64,000 nucleotides of DNA from NCBI RefSeq assembly GCF_042652345.1, contig NZ_JBHSJJ010000004.1, forward strand, positions 434,001 through 498,000, written 5' to 3'. The position numbers and the translations under genes are program-made. Positions 45,886 through 54,311 of the stretch are shown piece by piece. Source of the DNA: Negadavirga shengliensis. GTDB taxonomy: Bacteria > Bacteroidota > Bacteroidia > Cytophagales > Cyclobacteriaceae. The notes under the pieces are model-generated. The model ran no database searches and had not been told where the DNA came from. It worked only from the letters and a program-made list of their open reading frames with translations. Within the stretch, counting starts at the first letter, position 1. Each line of letters opens with the position of its first letter.

Positions 45886-46845
45886 TCAAGCTTTTTCCTT
45901 TTTTGGCAGTTCCTTGACGGGCATGATGACAAACTCCTGTATTCGCCAGTCAAGTGCCTGGACCGCCTGAGCAAGTTCCTCTATCAGTTGGGTTAAATTT
46001 TCCTCCCCGGCCGGAACAACAAACCCCTCTCCAATATAAACATGCCCTTCATCACGGAGACGAATGGCAAAATCACTTATCCATTCTCTGCCGGCAAGAA
46101 CCTCTTTTATCTCTTCAATTAATGGATCCCTTTTTTGTCTGTTGACAGTTTTTGGAACCTGGTCCATCAAATCAAAAACCGCCTGCTTCAAATTGGTATA
46201 GCCATCATGTAGGATATCCACTGAAATGGCTAAGGCAGCAACGGCATCGGCCCACCACCATCCCATACCGATTCCAAAAACACCAAAAATGGCAGCGGAC
46301 GAGGTCATCCAATCCGCCTTGTTCATTTTTGCGTCCGTATAAAGGTTTTTTTCATGCAGTTTTTCAGCCAGAGGTAATTTTATTCTTCCTAATATGATAG
46401 CAGGAAACGTTCCCCACAAGAGGGCAGCGATCATAAGGTAACCCAACCATACCTGTCGGCCAAAAACAACGACTGTCCCTATAGTGGCATGTTCGGCCAT
46501 AATCAGGGTGTGACTTGAGTCAATTACCAGAAAAGTCCCTACCGAAAACAAAGCCAATGCACTGCACAAAAAAGCGATGTTTACCACCCTATGGTACCCA
46601 TAAGGAAAATCGGTGTTTGGGGATTTCATAAAGATTTTAGAGGCGATTTGAAAAGAAATGGCCGGGGTGAGACTCAGTAAGTCTTCCAACAGCGCTGTCT
46701 TCATGGCTTGGGAATTTCCCATCGTAAGGAAGATAAAAAATGCCGTTGAAATTACATATGCGATGGTCAGCCATTCAAGTCGCTTGGCTTTTTTGAAAAC
46801 AGGTACTAACTTCTCCGGATATTCGAAGTTTTTTATCGCTTTCAT
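45886..46845 (-). CDS. Cation diffusion facilitator (CDF) family transporter
   Basis: A 319-aa inner-membrane protein with six helices. Metal-site acidic residues are in helix 2 (LLEDLLSLTPA) and helix 5 (WWWADAVAALAIS, with the D at the usual HxxxD position). The conserved NKADWMTSSAAIFG region and a C-terminal cytoplasmic ferredoxin-like domain (about 215-319, SDFAIRLRDEGHVYIG) are present. CDF proteins export Zn2+, Fe2+, Mn2+ or similar ions in exchange for H+. The helix-2 site is LLED where many Zn2+ transporters have HxxxD, so metal choice is uncertain. Its start overlaps the end of the solute-binding lipoprotein gene by 4 bases, so they are coupled. Confidence 0.9.
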   Translation of the reverse strand: MKAIKNFEYPEKLVPVFKKAKRLEWLTIAYVISTAFFIFLTMGNSQAMKTALLEDLLSLTPAISFQIASKIFMKSPNTDFPYGYHRVVNIAFLCSALALFSVGTFLVIDSSHTLIMAEHATIGTVVVFGRQVWLGYLMIAALLWGTFPAIILGRIKLPLAEKLHEKNLYTDAKMNKADWMTSSAAIFGVFGIGMGWWWADAVAALAISVDILHDGYTNLKQAVFDLMDQVPKTVNRQKRDPLIEEIKEVLAGREWISDFAIRLRDEGHVYIGEGFVVPAGEENLTQLIEELAQAVQALDWRIQEFVIMPVKELPKKEKA

Positions 46846-47300
46846 GGTTGGATAATTTCTTTTTTTTGTTGATATAGAAACCTTTCCAGTTGGACGATAA
46901 AGGCATTTTCCCCTTGGATAACCGCCATCACCTGTTTCTTTTTACCGCGCTTGGCAAAAGGTCTGGTAAGGCCTACCTTCTTTTTCCAAGGAGTATCACT
47001 GGTGATGCCTGCAACCACGAGATGCAGCTTCTTTTTCCCCAGATCATCGAAGAGATTTTGTTCCGTATCATTTATCCATTCAATTTCCGCATTGAGCGAC
47101 TTCGCGAAATCTTTGACAAGTTCCGGCTCTATGCCTATGGGAATGTTATCGGTTTCTACCACCCAGGGAGGGTTCTCTGAATAGCCTACCCGTAAAGTTC
47201 CATTGTGTACTTTTTTTAAAGTGTTTTCGGGATCTTTGGGGAAATTTTCACAGCCTATAAGAATAAAGGGGACGACCCAAAAGACAAGAAATCCCAACAT
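46842..47300 (-). CDS. Short solute-binding (SBP_bac_3-like) lipoprotein
   Basis: The frame opens at 47420, but the first 40 residues look untranslated. Starting at ATG 47300 gives a clean lipoprotein signal MLGFLVFWVVPFILIGC (Cys17) and 152 residues in total. The mature part begins TLRVGYSENPPWV, then PIGIEPELVKDFAKSL and LHLVVAGITSDTPWKKKVG, lobe 1 of an amino-acid-type periplasmic binding protein. Normal members have about 220-250 residues with a second lobe; here only one lobe plus a short tail remains. Translational overlap with the CDF gene suggests that it works with the exporter. Confidence 0.75.
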   Translation of the reverse strand: MLGFLVFWVVPFILIGCENFPKDPENTLKKVHNGTLRVGYSENPPWVVETDNIPIGIEPELVKDFAKSLNAEIEWINDTEQNLFDDLGKKKLHLVVAGITSDTPWKKKVGLTRPFAKRGKKKQVMAVIQGENAFIVQLERFLYQQKKEIIQP

Positions 47301-47574
47301 TTTTACAGGGTAAAAGGATAGAAGCTTTTTCCCGGTAGATAAGATAAAGGAAAGTCTCTCAGTTGCGAATTGAAAGGTTCCATTTCTTTTATGAACCGGA
47401 GTTTGATTTGAAAAATACATAATTTTCCGCTAGATCAACGCCTTGATTTTATTAAACAAATAGCAATAAATCTGCCAATAAGATAGTCTGTTTAATGCTC
47501 TCTTGGAGTATGATAATCCTTTTGTCACCGCTGTATTATACAAGGGCCACATTCCGAATAGAAATTGAATTCGG

Positions 47575-48207
47575 CTAATTCTTCCACTCAACAGATACCG
47601 GTCCATTCACCAACTCGTAGCGCTCATCCAGGACAGAGGCGTTGACAAAGGTGGTTTGACCTTTGGTCAAACTTCCGTGGCCTTCGTGGATATGGCCGAA
47701 GATATGGTATTTGGGTTTGAGTTTTTGGATAATCTTCAGCAAATCGTCACAGCCTGCGGGTATTCCCCGGGCGTTTCTGTCCAGGACTCCCCGGGGTGGT
47801 CCATGGGTGATAAGAATGTCAGTGTCCTTGGGGATTAATTTCCAATGTTCCTTGATTTCCTTGCCCCTTTGCCGATTAAACGCCCAGTTATTAAACCAAG
47901 GGGTGATGGGGGAGCCCCAGATGTTAACGCCTTCTATGTTGATGCCATTGTCCTCAAGATAGATTACATCCTTGGGAATCACAGTTTTCAGGCGTTCCAC
48001 GCCCGCTTTTTCAAAGAAAAAATCATGGTTGCCTGCAATCAGGATCTTGTGGGTAAAATCCAACCCTGAATACCAATCAAAAAAATCAGCTATCTCCTCT
48101 TCCTGCCCCACTCCTGATATATCTCCCGCATGGATGATCATATCCCCTAGAGGAGGGGAGAGGGATCTGTGCCTGCCGTGGGTGTCGGAGATGAGGGTGA
48201 TTTTCAT
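47575..48207 (-). CDS. Calcineurin-like metallophosphoesterase (MPPED-type)
   Basis: A 210-aa protein with every metal-binding block of the fold: ISDTHG (D-x-H), HAGDISG (GD), AGNHDFFF (GNHD), ILITHGPPRG (H) and FGHIHEGHG (GHxH). Length and the GSPITPWFNNWAFNRQRG segment match the metallophosphatase domain-containing proteins related to MPPED1/2, which cleave cyclic nucleotides or other phosphodiesters. No signal peptide is present, so it is cytoplasmic. It is monocistronic. Confidence 0.92.
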   Translation of the reverse strand: MKITLISDTHGRHRSLSPPLGDMIIHAGDISGVGQEEEIADFFDWYSGLDFTHKILIAGNHDFFFEKAGVERLKTVIPKDVIYLEDNGINIEGVNIWGSPITPWFNNWAFNRQRGKEIKEHWKLIPKDTDILITHGPPRGVLDRNARGIPAGCDDLLKIIQKLKPKYHIFGHIHEGHGSLTKGQTTFVNASVLDERYELVNGPVSVEWKN

Positions 48208-48437
48208 TGTGTTACAGGTTCTTTTAGACCCTTCTAGAATCTTGAGTACTTTTTTAGCTCAGTTTGAATGAGCTCTTTACCAGCATTTCTTTCCCCTTTC
48301 CAAAACTGCTTTTTCCTCTTTTTCGCATAAGGGTACTTAGCTGGTGACCCCGATACGGTTAAATGTCCTTTCTACTTGTGTGTCATGGCTTTTTGAATTT
48401 TAACTCAATTTATAGGAATTTCTGTCTGCCTATGATT

Positions 48438-48680
48438 CTAATTATCCTCATGTGATCTTCTGTCGTGAAAAAATAGTAAGTGAAGCATGAACACAAAACC
48501 GATATCCTTCTCGGAGATGGGAAGCAAGGGGAAACATATTTGGGTTTTCGGCGATTCGCTCAAAGGTTTTTCCAACGAATTAGGGTATTCATCAGCCTGC
48601 ATAGATCCAAATACCTTCAGGCCATACAAGTAAATTTGAATGAGATCTTCCTCAGCCTGTCGGGTCAGTATATATGGCAT
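48438..48680 (-). pseudogene. Frameshifted ParE-type toxin gene
   Basis: It starts like a RelE/ParE toxin: MPYILTRQAEEDLIQIYLYG and FGSMQADEYPNSLEK. After Lys38 the frame goes wrong. Adding one base to the five-T run at 48567-48571 (A run on the coding strand) restores TFERIAENPNMFPLASHLR and GYRFCVHASLTIFSRQ, the usual ParE text. Even then the frame stops early at about 48448, losing the last strand and helix. The toxin is therefore dead, while the antitoxin upstream is whole. The start overlaps the antitoxin stop by one base (TAATG). Confidence 0.82.
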
Positions 48681-48922
48681 TATTCGTTATTTGAGCGTCT
48701 TTTGGCCTCTTCCAGTATTTCAGCCATTATTTTGGTGGAAATTCCGCTTTTTTCGCCTTTGATGAGCTTGTTTCTTAACCAAATTCTTTCCTCTTCCCGC
48801 TCTCTTTGCTTCCGGATTAAATCGTTGATCAATTCACTTTTACTGGCATATTCATTGCCTCGGATCTTCTCTTTCACCCAGAGATCATTTGGTTCATTTA
48901 TCGTTATTGTTTGTCGTGCCAC
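48680..48922 (-). CDS. parD: ParD-type antitoxin
   Basis: An 80-aa ribbon-helix-helix protein. The N-terminal strand and helices read RQTITINEPNDLWVKEKIRG and SKSELINDLIRKQREREEER, as in ParD/CopG antitoxins, and the C-terminal half is the toxin-wrapping segment. It is complete. ParD proteins bind DNA upstream of their own genes; two inverted repeats that could be its operator lie at 48933-48969, directly before the start. The partner toxin gene is broken. Confidence 0.85.
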   Translation of the reverse strand: MARQTITINEPNDLWVKEKIRGNEYASKSELINDLIRKQREREEERIWLRNKLIKGEKSGISTKIMAEILEEAKRRSNNE

Positions 48923-49318
48923 GCTTTTCTTGGTACACGTTGTGTACTTTTGGTGTAATAATACACCAATAGAACTAGAAAAGCAAACCTACATAGTTCA
49001 ATGGGTAAATTGATGCTTATAGCTTTTACTTCCCGATACAGAATCTGTAAGGTGTTTGTTTTCAGTCAGTTAATATAATTCGGTACAAAGTCGGTACAGG
49101 ATGGGTGGGGTAGATGTGTTTTTCTTTCTTTTTGCTGTTTTACTTGCTGTACCCGGCAGGGTATATTGTTTGACTACGCTCACTTTTTATACCTTAACGG
49201 GTATAAGTTACTTGTTTTCTCACATTCCGTGGCTTTTTCTTTGATTTTCTACCAACCCAAATTAGGTGAATGCAACCTATTAGCTTTGGGGGGCTGACTA
49301 GAAGGGTAGATCCAGCAA
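48923..49318. other. 396-bp gap between the ParDE and HigBA modules
   Basis: Apart from the operator repeats at the left end it holds a direct repeat GGTACA-AAGTC-GGTACA near 49081-49098 and a small hairpin TTATACC/GGTATAA (49187-49206) without a T run. No gene was recognised. It may be scar sequence between two acquired modules. Confidence 0.45.
48933..48969 (-). promoter_or_regulatory. Paired inverted repeats upstream of parD (probable operator)
   Basis: Two perfect palindromes sit side by side: GTACAC-GTT-GTGTAC (48933-48947) and TTGGTGTA-ATAA-TACACCAA (48950-48969). Both contain the half-site GTGTA/TACAC. They end 11 bases before the ParD start, the normal place for autoregulation by ParD. 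Confidence 0.7.
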
Positions 49319-49708
49319 TTACTTCGCCATTTCCTGTTTCCCGTCCAGTTCGCAGGGTTGGATCAGTATGTCAACCGGTAACCCCAACAATTCAGAGAGG
49401 TTTCTGATCATATCGATAGTCAGCGACCTCTTTCGGTTGAGTACCAAGCTCACCGTGGTTTTGCTTCCGATAGCCGGAATTAGATCCTTGTCCTTCAGAC
49501 CTTTCATCTCCATGGTTTTCCGAATGGCCGTAACAGGATCAGGCATGTCGATAGGGTAGTGCTCCTTTTCGTATTTTTCGATCAGGGTTACCAACAATTC
49601 CGCTTCCATTCCTTCGGCACTGTCAGGATCTGCCTCAAAGATTTTGGATAGCCTGGCCAAGGCTTTTTCGTACTCCTGTTCGGTTGTGATGATTTTATAC
49701 CATTTCAT
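49319..49708 (-). CDS. higA: HigA-type antitoxin (XRE HTH)
   Basis: A 129-aa protein. The N-terminal half (about 1-60) is helical and acidic (EYEKALARLSKIFEADPDS, LVTLIEKYEKEHYPI), the toxin-binding part of the HigA subgroup. Residues about 65-120 are an HTH: IRKTMEMKGLKDKDLIPAIG, SKTTVSLVLNRKRSLTIDM, IRNLSELLGLPVD. The order toxin then antitoxin on the minus strand is the usual higBA order. It is complete, but 255 bases separate it from higB, where normal pairs nearly touch. Confidence 0.88.
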   Translation of the reverse strand: MKWYKIITTEQEYEKALARLSKIFEADPDSAEGMEAELLVTLIEKYEKEHYPIDMPDPVTAIRKTMEMKGLKDKDLIPAIGSKTTVSLVLNRKRSLTIDMIRNLSELLGLPVDILIQPCELDGKQEMAK

Positions 49709-49963
49709 ATGATTATAATTTGCTTTTAAGCCATATAGCCTGTCCCGAACTTGTTTCGGGGGAATCTCGCATGATAGATAATCATCCTTCCTTGTGACGA
49801 TCTCGTCATGCTCGATTTCATATGTTTATAATTGTTTTTTTATCGGCCATAACTTGTCCCGTACCGTAGGTCGGGGTGGAACCACCACTGATAATCATCT
49901 TCCTGTGTGTCAAGACTCGACATGTGGTTTCATATGATTACAATTCAGCTTTATGGTTTAGTA
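49703..49963. repeat. Imperfect ~112-bp direct repeats between higB and higA
   Basis: The anchor TTTCATATG(A/T)TTA(T/C)AATT recurs at 49703, 49816 and 49928, spacings of 113 and 112 bp. The stretch between anchors 1 and 2 resembles that between 2 and 3 (GCCATA, TGTCCCG, CGGGG, GATAATCATC, TTCCT, GTG in the same order). The first anchor overlaps the higA start codon. Minus-strand frames through the copies are short and not convincing as genes. Confidence 0.8.
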
Positions 49964-50266
49964 CTACTGGTCAATAGTATTTGCATCTACTTTATCATAT
50001 TCGGCATGTGTCCCGATAAACTTGATAAAGACCCATTGCCTGATGTAACTGATTTGAACGATGAACCTGTATTTATTTCTGGCAATATTGAATACTACCC
50101 GATTGTTTTTAACTGGATCAGCGTCAGGGAAATCCCTGACCACATCTGAAGGTTTTTGCCATTCAGCATTTTTGGCGATAGCGCGCCAGGTTTCTATACT
50201 CGACTTGGCATCAGGGTGTTTCTGATAAAACTGAACCACGTTTATAACTGAGATGATATTTTTCAA
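49964..50266 (-). CDS. higB: HigB-type toxin (mRNA interferase)
   Basis: A 100-aa toxin of the HigB_toxin family (RelE/HigB mRNA interferases that cut mRNA at the ribosome). Motifs: FYQKHPDAKSSIETWRAIAK, WQKPSDVVRDFPDADPV, NNRVVFNIARNKYRFIVQI and FIKFIGTHAEYDKVD. All are in frame and the length is normal, so the toxin looks intact. The start codon is uncertain: the frame opens with TTG at 50266 and no ATG is near. Its antitoxin lies downstream across a repeat block. Confidence 0.87.
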   Translation of the reverse strand: MKNIISVINVVQFYQKHPDAKSSIETWRAIAKNAEWQKPSDVVRDFPDADPVKNNRVVFNIARNKYRFIVQISYIRQWVFIKFIGTHAEYDKVDANTIDQ

Positions 50267-50586
50267 AACCAGTTATTTGTTTAACGATGAAAGATATTAA
50301 AAAGTTTTCAAACTGAAAACAATTAGGCTTAAATACCTTGATATTTGTGACAAAGTCCCCATCTTGCGGGGTGACATGCTGGACACCGAGGAGTTTTCCT
50401 GCACGAGTGCCGGCTTTGATTTTAGACAAATAGCTCACTGCAAAGGGGTTTCCTCCTCCGGCGGACAGGTTTTGCTTTCCTTTTTTGATCTGAAGCAAAA
50501 AAGGAACAAAGATCATGAGGTGAAAATCACTCTGAAATTTAGCAAACAATGAAAAATAGTTACCCACAGTAAATCATATAGAACCA
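50267..50586. other. 320-bp region without a convincing gene
   Basis: Both strands are open here (minus 50211-50567, plus 50364-50552) but neither translation looks like a real protein. A small inverted repeat GTCCCC/GGGGTGAC is near 50357-50375. The text resembles dispersed non-coding sequence that I think recurs in related genomes; this is a weak memory and not tested. Confidence 0.4.
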
Positions 50587-50811
50587 TCATTTTTCCTGAG
50601 AACGTGCTTTTAAGTTTTTTTCAATTAAATAGGGGTTTTTAACTAATTCCCTCTCAAAATAAACCAAATCCTTGTTTTCAGCATCACCTTGTATCCTACA
50701 ATAGTAAATTTGATCAATGTAACGTCTTATCACCAACCTTGTTTGTGGGTATATGATAGCGGAAACTACATCACCCTCATTATAGCTGTTTTGTACAAAT
50801 TCCTTGCTCAT
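50587..50811 (-). CDS. Small conserved hypothetical protein, 74 aa
   Basis: A 74-aa protein, MSKEFVQNSYNEGDVVSAII, then RLVIRRYIDQIYYCRIQGD and LVYFERELVKNP. This pattern is common as a small beta-rich protein in Bacteroidota and looks genuinely coding. Function is unknown; there is no signal peptide. It is divergent from the AraC-type regulator gene. Confidence 0.7.
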   Translation of the reverse strand: MSKEFVQNSYNEGDVVSAIIYPQTRLVIRRYIDQIYYCRIQGDAENKDLVYFERELVKNPYLIEKNLKARSQEK

Positions 50812-50993
50812 GATCTTTTTGTTTGAATTTAAGGAGAAAGATCCGAAATGATGAGGAGTAAACCACTACGTTAAAATGAGCAAAAATTACATGTTTCACA
50901 TCTTGGTCAGGACAGTTTAAATAATTAACACTTTTATAGTGAACAATTTATAAGGCTTCTTCCGTACATTAGTATAGAACCATTTAGAAAAAC

Positions 50994-51554
50994 ATGAAAC
51001 TCTATATCAAGTATATGGTCAGCTTACGGTGTAAAATGGTGGTCAAGGAAGAACTGAAAAAGTTGGGGCTCGATCATTTTGAGATAGACCTGGGGGTTGT
51101 CAATATTCATCAGGAAATATCGGATGAACAACGCCTCCAGCTGGCAAAGAATTTACGGAAGTCAGGCCTGGAGCTACTTGAGAATAAGAAGAGTATACTT
51201 ATAGAGAAAATTAAAAACCTGATCATCGAGATGGTTCATTATGAAGAGGATATACCCAATATGAACAATTCAGATTATATAAGTAAAAAGCTCGGTTATG
51301 ATTACACCTATCTGGCCAATATTTTTTCCGAAGTTAAGGGAATGACCATCCAGCAGTTTATCATCCGGCATAAAATCGAACGGGTGAAGGAACTGTTATT
51401 ATACGACGAACTGAGTCTCTCGGAAATCTCCTATAAGCTGCACTACAGCAGTGCTGCACACCTGTCCAATCAATTTAAAAAAGTGACCGGGCTGACCCCA
51501 TCCTTTTATAAGAAGATGAAGAAAAAACGGGATCAGAACCTGGAAAACCTATGA
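50994..51554 (+). CDS. AraC-family helix-turn-helix regulator
   Basis: A 186-aa regulator. The N-terminal ~85 residues form a small ferredoxin-like or helical domain (CKMVVKEELKKLGLDHFEID and LAKNLRKSGLELLENKKSIL), seen in short AraC proteins of Bacteroidota. The C-terminal two HTH motifs are complete: YISKKLGYDYTYLANIFSEV, then LLLYDELSLSEISYKLHYSS and AAHLSNQFKKVTGLTPSFYK. The target is unknown; the GT4 locus lies 470 bases downstream on the same strand. Confidence 0.9.
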   Translation: MKLYIKYMVSLRCKMVVKEELKKLGLDHFEIDLGVVNIHQEISDEQRLQLAKNLRKSGLELLENKKSILIEKIKNLIIEMVHYEEDIPNMNNSDYISKKLGYDYTYLANIFSEVKGMTIQQFIIRHKIERVKELLLYDELSLSEISYKLHYSSAAHLSNQFKKVTGLTPSFYKKMKKKRDQNLENL

Positions 51555-51766
51555 TGTCAATCAAGGAACTTCCAGGTTTGTTTTTTCTATAAGTCATTGC
51601 TTTTAGGATGGTTCAATGTAAAAAGGGCCTTTGTTACCTTCTCCCTTCCCGGCAAACATGTGATATCTGTAAGTGTATTTTTTTAACTGTAAGGTTTATC
51701 AGTTGGGATATGGATAGCTTTGTTTTAATGAAAAAATAAATCAGCGTACTAAAAAAGTCCAACAAC

Positions 51767-51877
51767 ATGTCCAAAGAAAAGAATGGTAAATCTGATAAAA
51801 AACAGCCGGCAAAAAACCTAAAAGAAAAGCGGGCTGCAAAACAGGCCAAGAAAAAAGAGAAAGAGGATAATGATTAA
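51767..51877 (+). CDS. Small lysine-rich protein, 36 aa
   Basis: ATG at 51767 to TAA at 51877 encodes MSKEKNGKSDKKQPAKNLKE followed by KRAAKQAKKKEKEDND. More than a third of residues are Lys and there are no hydrophobic stretches. I recall similar short basic proteins in Bacteroidota genomes, but the role is unknown; nucleic-acid binding would be a guess. It lies between the AraC regulator and the GT4 fusion gene. Confidence 0.55.
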   Translation: MSKEKNGKSDKKQPAKNLKEKRAAKQAKKKEKEDND

Positions 51878-52019
51878 GTTGTCCTAGTCCATGCATAGTC
51901 AGGCTGCGCAAAAATGCCGCTGCCTATAAGCTTGAGATATATGGGCCGGATAATTTGGTTTTAAGGTGCCGTGGCATTCTTAAAATGTATGGCATTTTCA
52001 ATGAAAACGGGAAGTAATT

Positions 52020-54311
52020 ATGAAAATAGGATATATTAGTACCTATCCGCCAAGAGAGTGTGGGATTGGTACATTTACCCAAAACCTTCAGCAGGCAATA
52101 AAAAAATCAGTGGAAGGAGATGGCGGCACATATGAAGGCTTTGTGATAGCTATCAACGATGAGGATGGGTACCATTCCCATCCCAGCGAAGTAAAAATGA
52201 CCCTGCAGCAGGATCAGCAAACAGATTACCTTGAGGCAGCTGATTTCATCAATTTGAGTGGTTTGGATCTTTGTGTCCTGGAGCATGAATTCGGGATATT
52301 TGGTGGGGAGAGCGGATTGTATATCCTTCCTCTTTTGCATAGACTTGAAATGCCATTTATTGTCACCTTACATACCGTCCTGGATTCACCTTCATATAAT
52401 GAAAAGATTATCCTGAAGGAGGTTTGTGACATGGCCAGTAAAGTGGTGGTCATGAGTAAAAAGGCCGTGAAGTTCCTGGATGAAATATATCAGGTGTCCA
52501 GGGAAAAAATAAGCTTAATAGAACATGGGGTCCCGGATATGCAGTTTGATACTTCGGGGGTTCGGAAAGCCTTTCGGTTTGAAGAAAAGAAAATACTGAT
52601 GACTTTTGGCTTTGTCAGCCGCAACAAAGGAATTGAAACGGTGATCAAATCCCTTCCCGATGTCATCAAAAATCATCCCAATACAGTTTATATGATCTTG
52701 GGAAAAACGCATCCAAATGTAATTAAACATGCGGGTGAAGAGTACAGGAATTACCTTAAGCTTATGGTGAAAAATATGGATTTACAAGACCATGTTTTAT
52801 TTTTAAATGACTTTATTGATGAAAATGAACTGATAAAATACCTCACCGCTTGTGATATTTATATCACCCCCTACCTTGCCCAGGCCCAGATCACCAGTGG
52901 CACATTAAGCTATGCTATTGGAGCCGGTTGTGCCATTGCCTCAACTCCTTATTGGCATGCAGAAGAACTTTTGGAAAACGGTATGGGAAGATTATTTGGT
53001 TTTAGGAACCACGAAGAACTTTCCACTCTCCTAAACGATATGCTCAGTAACCCTGTTCAACTGAACGCCATTAGGGAAAAAGCGTTGGAATACGGAAAGA
53101 CCATTACCTGGCCTATGATCGGCGGGAAGTATAAAAACCTCCTGAATGCCGTTTTAAATGAGGCGCCCATAAAACGGGAAAAGAAAGAAAGCATATTGGA
53201 TATCCTCCTACTGCCTAATTTTTCAATGGCTCATATCAAGAGGCTGACAGACGATACCGGAATCATCCAACATGCAAAATACGGGATTCCCAACCTGAAA
53301 GAGGGATATTGTCTAGATGACAATGCCCGGGCACTGCTTATGGTGCTCATGGCTTACAAGCAAAAGAAGGATCCATTGGCATTAGGATATATGCCCATAT
53401 ACTTGAGCTATATCCATTATTTACAGAACCCGGATGGGACTTTTAAGAACTTTTTGGGCTTTAAAAGGGATTTTTTAGACCAGGTAGGTTCGGAAGATTC
53501 ATTTGGAAGAACAATCTGGGCCTTGGGTTACCTTATGGGGAATGCCCCGAATGATGCCTACTTCCAAACAGGGAAGCTAATGTTCCTGGATGCGGTGCCA
53601 AATTTTGACAAGCTCAAATCCATAAGGGGGATTGCCAATACCATTATCGGTATAAGTTATTACCTAAAAGCCAATAGGTATGATGACCAAATGACAGAGA
53701 TATTGAGGATTTTGACCAATAAGCTGATTAGGCAATACAAACAACAAGCTACTACTGATTGGAGATGGTTTGAGTCGCTCCTGGCCTATGACAACGGGAT
53801 TCTCCCATTGGCATTATTGCATTCAGCTGAAATTTTAGAGGATGATGAGACAATCTGCATAGCCATGGAAACGATGGACTTTCTGACCGAACATACGATG
53901 AAAGATGGTATTTTGTCTATTATCGGCAATAAAGAGTGGTATGTCAAAGATGGACATAGGTCGGTTTTTGCTCAACAGCCCATTGATGCCCTGTCCATGG
54001 TACAAATGTACCATCAAGCGTTTCAACTCACAAGGGAAAATACCTATCTGAAAAAATTATTTGCTTCGTTTATGTGGTTCTTGGGAGAAAATGACCTGAG
54101 GATGAGTCTGTACGATTTTGAGACCAAAGGGTGCTGCGATGGTTTTGAAAGCTATGGAGTAAATAGAAACCAGGGAGCGGAGAGCTCATTGGCCTATTTA
54201 ATATCCCATTTGGAAGTACTGCAAGCTCATGAAGAGTTCTATAAAGCAGAAGAAGCGGAAAAGTTGGTCGTTACAGGCCCAATAAGTCTTAAAAAAGAAG
54301 TATTTCCTTGA
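52020..54311 (+). CDS. GT4 glycosyltransferase fused to an alpha/alpha-toroid domain
   Basis: A 763-aa bifunctional protein. Residues 1-375 are a GT-B glycosyltransferase of family 4: ISTYPPRECGIGTFTQNL, EHEFGIFGGESGLYI, IEHGVPDMQF, FGFVSRNKGIETVIKSLPD and the acceptor/donor loop YLAQAQITSGTLSYAIGAG. Residues about 385-763 are helical with paired repeats such as GYCLDDNARALLMVLMAY, DSFGRTIWALGYLM and RWFESLLAYDNGILPLALL, a six-hairpin toroid like those of glycoside hydrolases. Its stop overlaps the TTG start of a second GT4 gene (TTGA). A GH130 gene faces them. The set suggests synthesis and phosphorolysis of a mannose-type oligosaccharide (inference). Confidence 0.85.
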   Translation: MKIGYISTYPPRECGIGTFTQNLQQAIKKSVEGDGGTYEGFVIAINDEDGYHSHPSEVKMTLQQDQQTDYLEAADFINLSGLDLCVLEHEFGIFGGESGLYILPLLHRLEMPFIVTLHTVLDSPSYNEKIILKEVCDMASKVVVMSKKAVKFLDEIYQVSREKISLIEHGVPDMQFDTSGVRKAFRFEEKKILMTFGFVSRNKGIETVIKSLPDVIKNHPNTVYMILGKTHPNVIKHAGEEYRNYLKLMVKNMDLQDHVLFLNDFIDENELIKYLTACDIYITPYLAQAQITSGTLSYAIGAGCAIASTPYWHAEELLENGMGRLFGFRNHEELSTLLNDMLSNPVQLNAIREKALEYGKTITWPMIGGKYKNLLNAVLNEAPIKREKKESILDILLLPNFSMAHIKRLTDDTGIIQHAKYGIPNLKEGYCLDDNARALLMVLMAYKQKKDPLALGYMPIYLSYIHYLQNPDGTFKNFLGFKRDFLDQVGSEDSFGRTIWALGYLMGNAPNDAYFQTGKLMFLDAVPNFDKLKSIRGIANTIIGISYYLKANRYDDQMTEILRILTNKLIRQYKQQATTDWRWFESLLAYDNGILPLALLHSAEILEDDETICIAMETMDFLTEHTMKDGILSIIGNKEWYVKDGHRSVFAQQPIDALSMVQMYHQAFQLTRENTYLKKLFASFMWFLGENDLRMSLYDFETKGCCDGFESYGVNRNQGAESSLAYLISHLEVLQAHEEFYKAEEAEKLVVTGPISLKKEVFP

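Noticed and set aside
45337..45996. 219-codon frame through the 24-bp array (THRGTVLP repeats)
   Set aside because: It is a frame shadow of the tandem array: 24 bp is a multiple of three, so a stop-free unit keeps other frames open. It runs on into the antisense of the CDF gene.
49187..49206. Hairpin TTATACC/GGTATAA as terminator
   Set aside because: The stem is AT-rich and there is no T run on either side.
50211..50567. 118-codon minus-strand frame and plus-strand frame 50364-50552
   Set aside because: Neither has a recognisable domain or plausible composition; the minus frame overlaps higB. Treated as non-coding.
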